From positions 2,666,001 to 2,730,000 of the forward strand of contig NC_035790.1 in assembly GCF_001653235.2 (NCBI RefSeq): DNA of 64,000 nt, given 5' to 3'. This DNA comes from Pochonia chlamydosporia 170 (Eukaryota > Ascomycota > Sordariomycetes > Hypocreales > Clavicipitaceae). Position 1 is the first letter of the stretch. Each line of letters begins with the position of its first letter. The notes beneath the pieces are model-generated. The model worked only from the letters and a program-made list of their open reading frames with translations. It searched no databases and had not been told where the DNA came from. Shown here in pieces: positions 62,078 through 64,000 of this stretch. The translations under genes and the position numbers were made by a program.

Positions 62078-62706
62078 TTCGATCAATTGGGGGTTCGTTT
62101 GTAAAGATGAGAGTGCAATCGAGGGAAATGAAAAAGAGGTTGGCGAGAAGGAAAACGGAAGGGGAGGATGGAATGGAAATATTCAAGAAAGCGTCCGAGA
62201 TGGTGTGGACGCAGGTTCAATTGATGACTGATGAAATGCTCAATTGAGTAGGAGCTGTGGTGGGGCTCGGGTAACGACGGACTCTCCGATATCGAAGCGC
62301 GCTTGCATCTGGGGTACAAGACCAACCTTTAGCCATCTAGCGCCATGTTCATCCGACTACAAATGCGTTTCCATTACCTGATCTGAACCACATGGGCCAT
62401 TTTCATGGCGTGACGACTTTTTGCAAGCTTGGAAATGTTGGAAGTACAGTCAATTCACTGCCGGCGACTCCACGGTCTTCAGCACTCCAATTTGCTATAC
62501 CAATTACACGCGCCGCCCGTTTGATCTAGGATTGCGTCGTACTCTGTACATGAAGAGGGCTCTCTAACAGATAATAAACAACAACATCATCATGTCTGCT
62601 GCAAAACACATAATGGAAACAAGACGAAGAGTTCTACAATGCAGGTAAACTGTCCCCTTTGAAACTTTCCCTCTCTCTCACACAAACACCAGTCTTCAGT
62701 TTCGCA
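62078..62706. other. Intergenic region, GCV1 promoter / VMA13 3' end
   Basis: No gene seen in about 630 bp. Confidence 0.6.
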
Positions 62707-64000
62707 CTACTGCCTCTGCTCAAAACTGTATTTGAGCCACCCGCCTAGCGCCCGCAGGCTCTCCCATCGCACGTTTTCATCCTCGCTCTGCATCAGCTCC
62801 ATGACCCGCGTTTTGAGGCCAACCTTTTCCAACTGATATCGCTTTTCGGGAACTTCCTTGACCAAACAGCCAATGTCGTTGCAGGCAATGGCGAGGACTT
62901 GCTTGTCGTTGTCCCACGGCTTCTGCATGATTTCGGCCAGCTTGCGGGGGATTTCGCCATTCTCAAATTCGAGAATCTTTCTGGCGTTCTCGGCCCAAAA
63001 CACTTGGCTTCGGTGTGGCGGTGACCAGCGGAGATGGCCCGAGTTGACTTCGGCAACGTACTCGTCAAACGTCGTCTTGGTCTTGGTGTACTCATCCAGC
63101 AGCTCCTTTAGGCTTTGCAAATCTTCCAACAAGTCCGGGTCCGACATGTGGCGACTGCCGAGGTTGTCCAACAAAGCCGGCAGCCGAGCGAGCACTGCGG
63201 TAGGGAGAAGAGACGTTTGGTTCTTGTGGAGAAGGTTGTACAGCGTAGACAAGATGAGCCTCGTCGTCTTTTCCTTTTGTGACAGTCGTAGAAGATGAGT
63301 GTAGAGCAAGATGACGTCGTACTCGCTATAAATCGTTAGGTCGTAAACGCAGCACCGCTTGGAAACATGAACTTACTCGTTGAGGTCGTCACCAACCTCG
63401 TCAGCCTCAAAGCTCAGCTGCCAGATAACGAGCAAAACGTGGTACAGCAATTGAAGGCCCACGCCACCGCCCAGAGACCCCTCAAAGCCAGTGTTGCGAA
63501 CGTTGACGTTGCCACTCCACAAGCTGGCGGCAGAGTTTCCTCCGTTGCCAATGCCAGCAGCCGTCTGGAGAATCTTGACAAGAGGCTGGACGGTTTCGCT
63601 TCTCTGATTCCAAAACTTTTCGCGCGACGACCGGCCAAACAGGAGCGCTGAATATTCTTGGACAGCGATATCTTGCAGGCCAGCGTCCGTGCTCTTTGCC
63701 AGACCTGAGAGGTACGTAAACACCACCGGCAAGGCCTGCTCCGTAGCTCGTGATTCGTCCCGGGCCAGTGACATGAGGCTCGTCAGTGCATGCGACGTAA
63801 GCAACGGGATGGGATCTTCCGTGGTGTTGGAGTGCAGCAACGGTAGGAAATGCGTGTAAGGGTCCGTGTGTTTGAACAGCTCTTTCGCCAGGGACGGAAC
63901 AGCTACAGTTGTGTCAGGATACAGTAGAGTGGTGGTTTGCAGACCGTCATCAGACGAGGAATATCGTACCATCAACAAGATCGGCTAACAGAACCAGAAT
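62707..64000 (-). CDS. VMA13: V-type proton ATPase subunit H (VMA13), C-terminal part (cut by window edge)
   Basis: This is the regulatory subunit H of the V1 sector, needed for activity of the vacuolar proton pump and for silencing detached V1. The three visible exons are 64000-63970, 63902-63377 and 63327-62707, with introns of 67 and 49 nt that join in frame. The N-terminal end lies outside the window. Armadillo/HEAT-like repeats are visible: LLADLVDAVPSLAKELF, FLPLLHSNTTEDPIPLLTS, VGLQLLYHVLLVIWQLSFE. The conserved C-terminal domain ends SPPHRSQVFWAENARKILEFENGEI, ACNDIGCLVKEVPEKR and DENVRWESLRALGGWLKYSFE. The protein is complete at the C-terminus, stop at 62707-62709. Confidence 0.94.

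Overview
The window is nuclear DNA from a filamentous ascomycete. Genes have short GT-AG introns (mostly 48-136 nt), compact intergenic spacers in housekeeping stretches, and fungal-only families such as DUF1765, Zn2Cys6, DUF6546-like and the fungal PhoD-like family. The protein types suggest a Sordariomycete, probably Hypocreales (Clavicipitaceae-like); that placement is an inference made without a database search. I see no tRNA, rRNA, CRISPR array or intact transposon.

Left housekeeping block (1-26.7 kb). In order: MUS81 (cut by the window edge), phosphoacetylglucosamine mutase AGM1, arginine methyltransferase HMT1/PRMT1, ribosome-assembly factor NSA2, mitoribosomal bL21m (MRPL49), spindle-checkpoint kinase MPS1, GPI-remodelling PER1, a bHLH transcription factor, mitochondrial P5C dehydrogenase, a large PhoD-like phosphatase and an MFS transporter. 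Exon structures could be read for almost all of them, including microexons in PRMT1, an intron directly after the ATG of NSA2 and a GC-AG intron in PER1.

Middle (26.7-45 kb) is gene-poor. It holds one large DUF1765 gene (33.2-37.0 kb), a GFA-domain gene and two small orphan ORFs. A 6.4-kb stretch without a recognisable gene precedes the DUF1765 gene.

Right accessory block (45-60.5 kb). It contains a Zn2Cys6 regulator, an F-box/DUF6546-like gene broken by a one-base frameshift, endopolyphosphatase PPN1 with lysine-rich tracts, a same-strand run of ketosamine-3-kinase, RIB2-type deaminase (apparent frameshift near its C-terminus) and zinc alcohol dehydrogenase, a previously untracked three-exon gene for a small secreted eight-cysteine (WAP-like) protein, and a methyltransferase gene with an in-frame stop where tryptophan is expected. 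Three lesions in about 12 kb point either to decaying accessory genes or to assembly errors; resequencing would decide. The window ends in conserved genes: glycine-cleavage T protein GCV1 and V-ATPase subunit H VMA13 (cut by the edge).

Across the gene-poor DNA two short motifs recur: a 9-mer (TACGGAGTA or its complement, seven exact copies) and CCAGACC-type clusters near several promoters. I found no single clearly new system. The strongest leads are the secreted eight-cysteine protein, the three disrupted accessory genes and the recurrent 9-mer.
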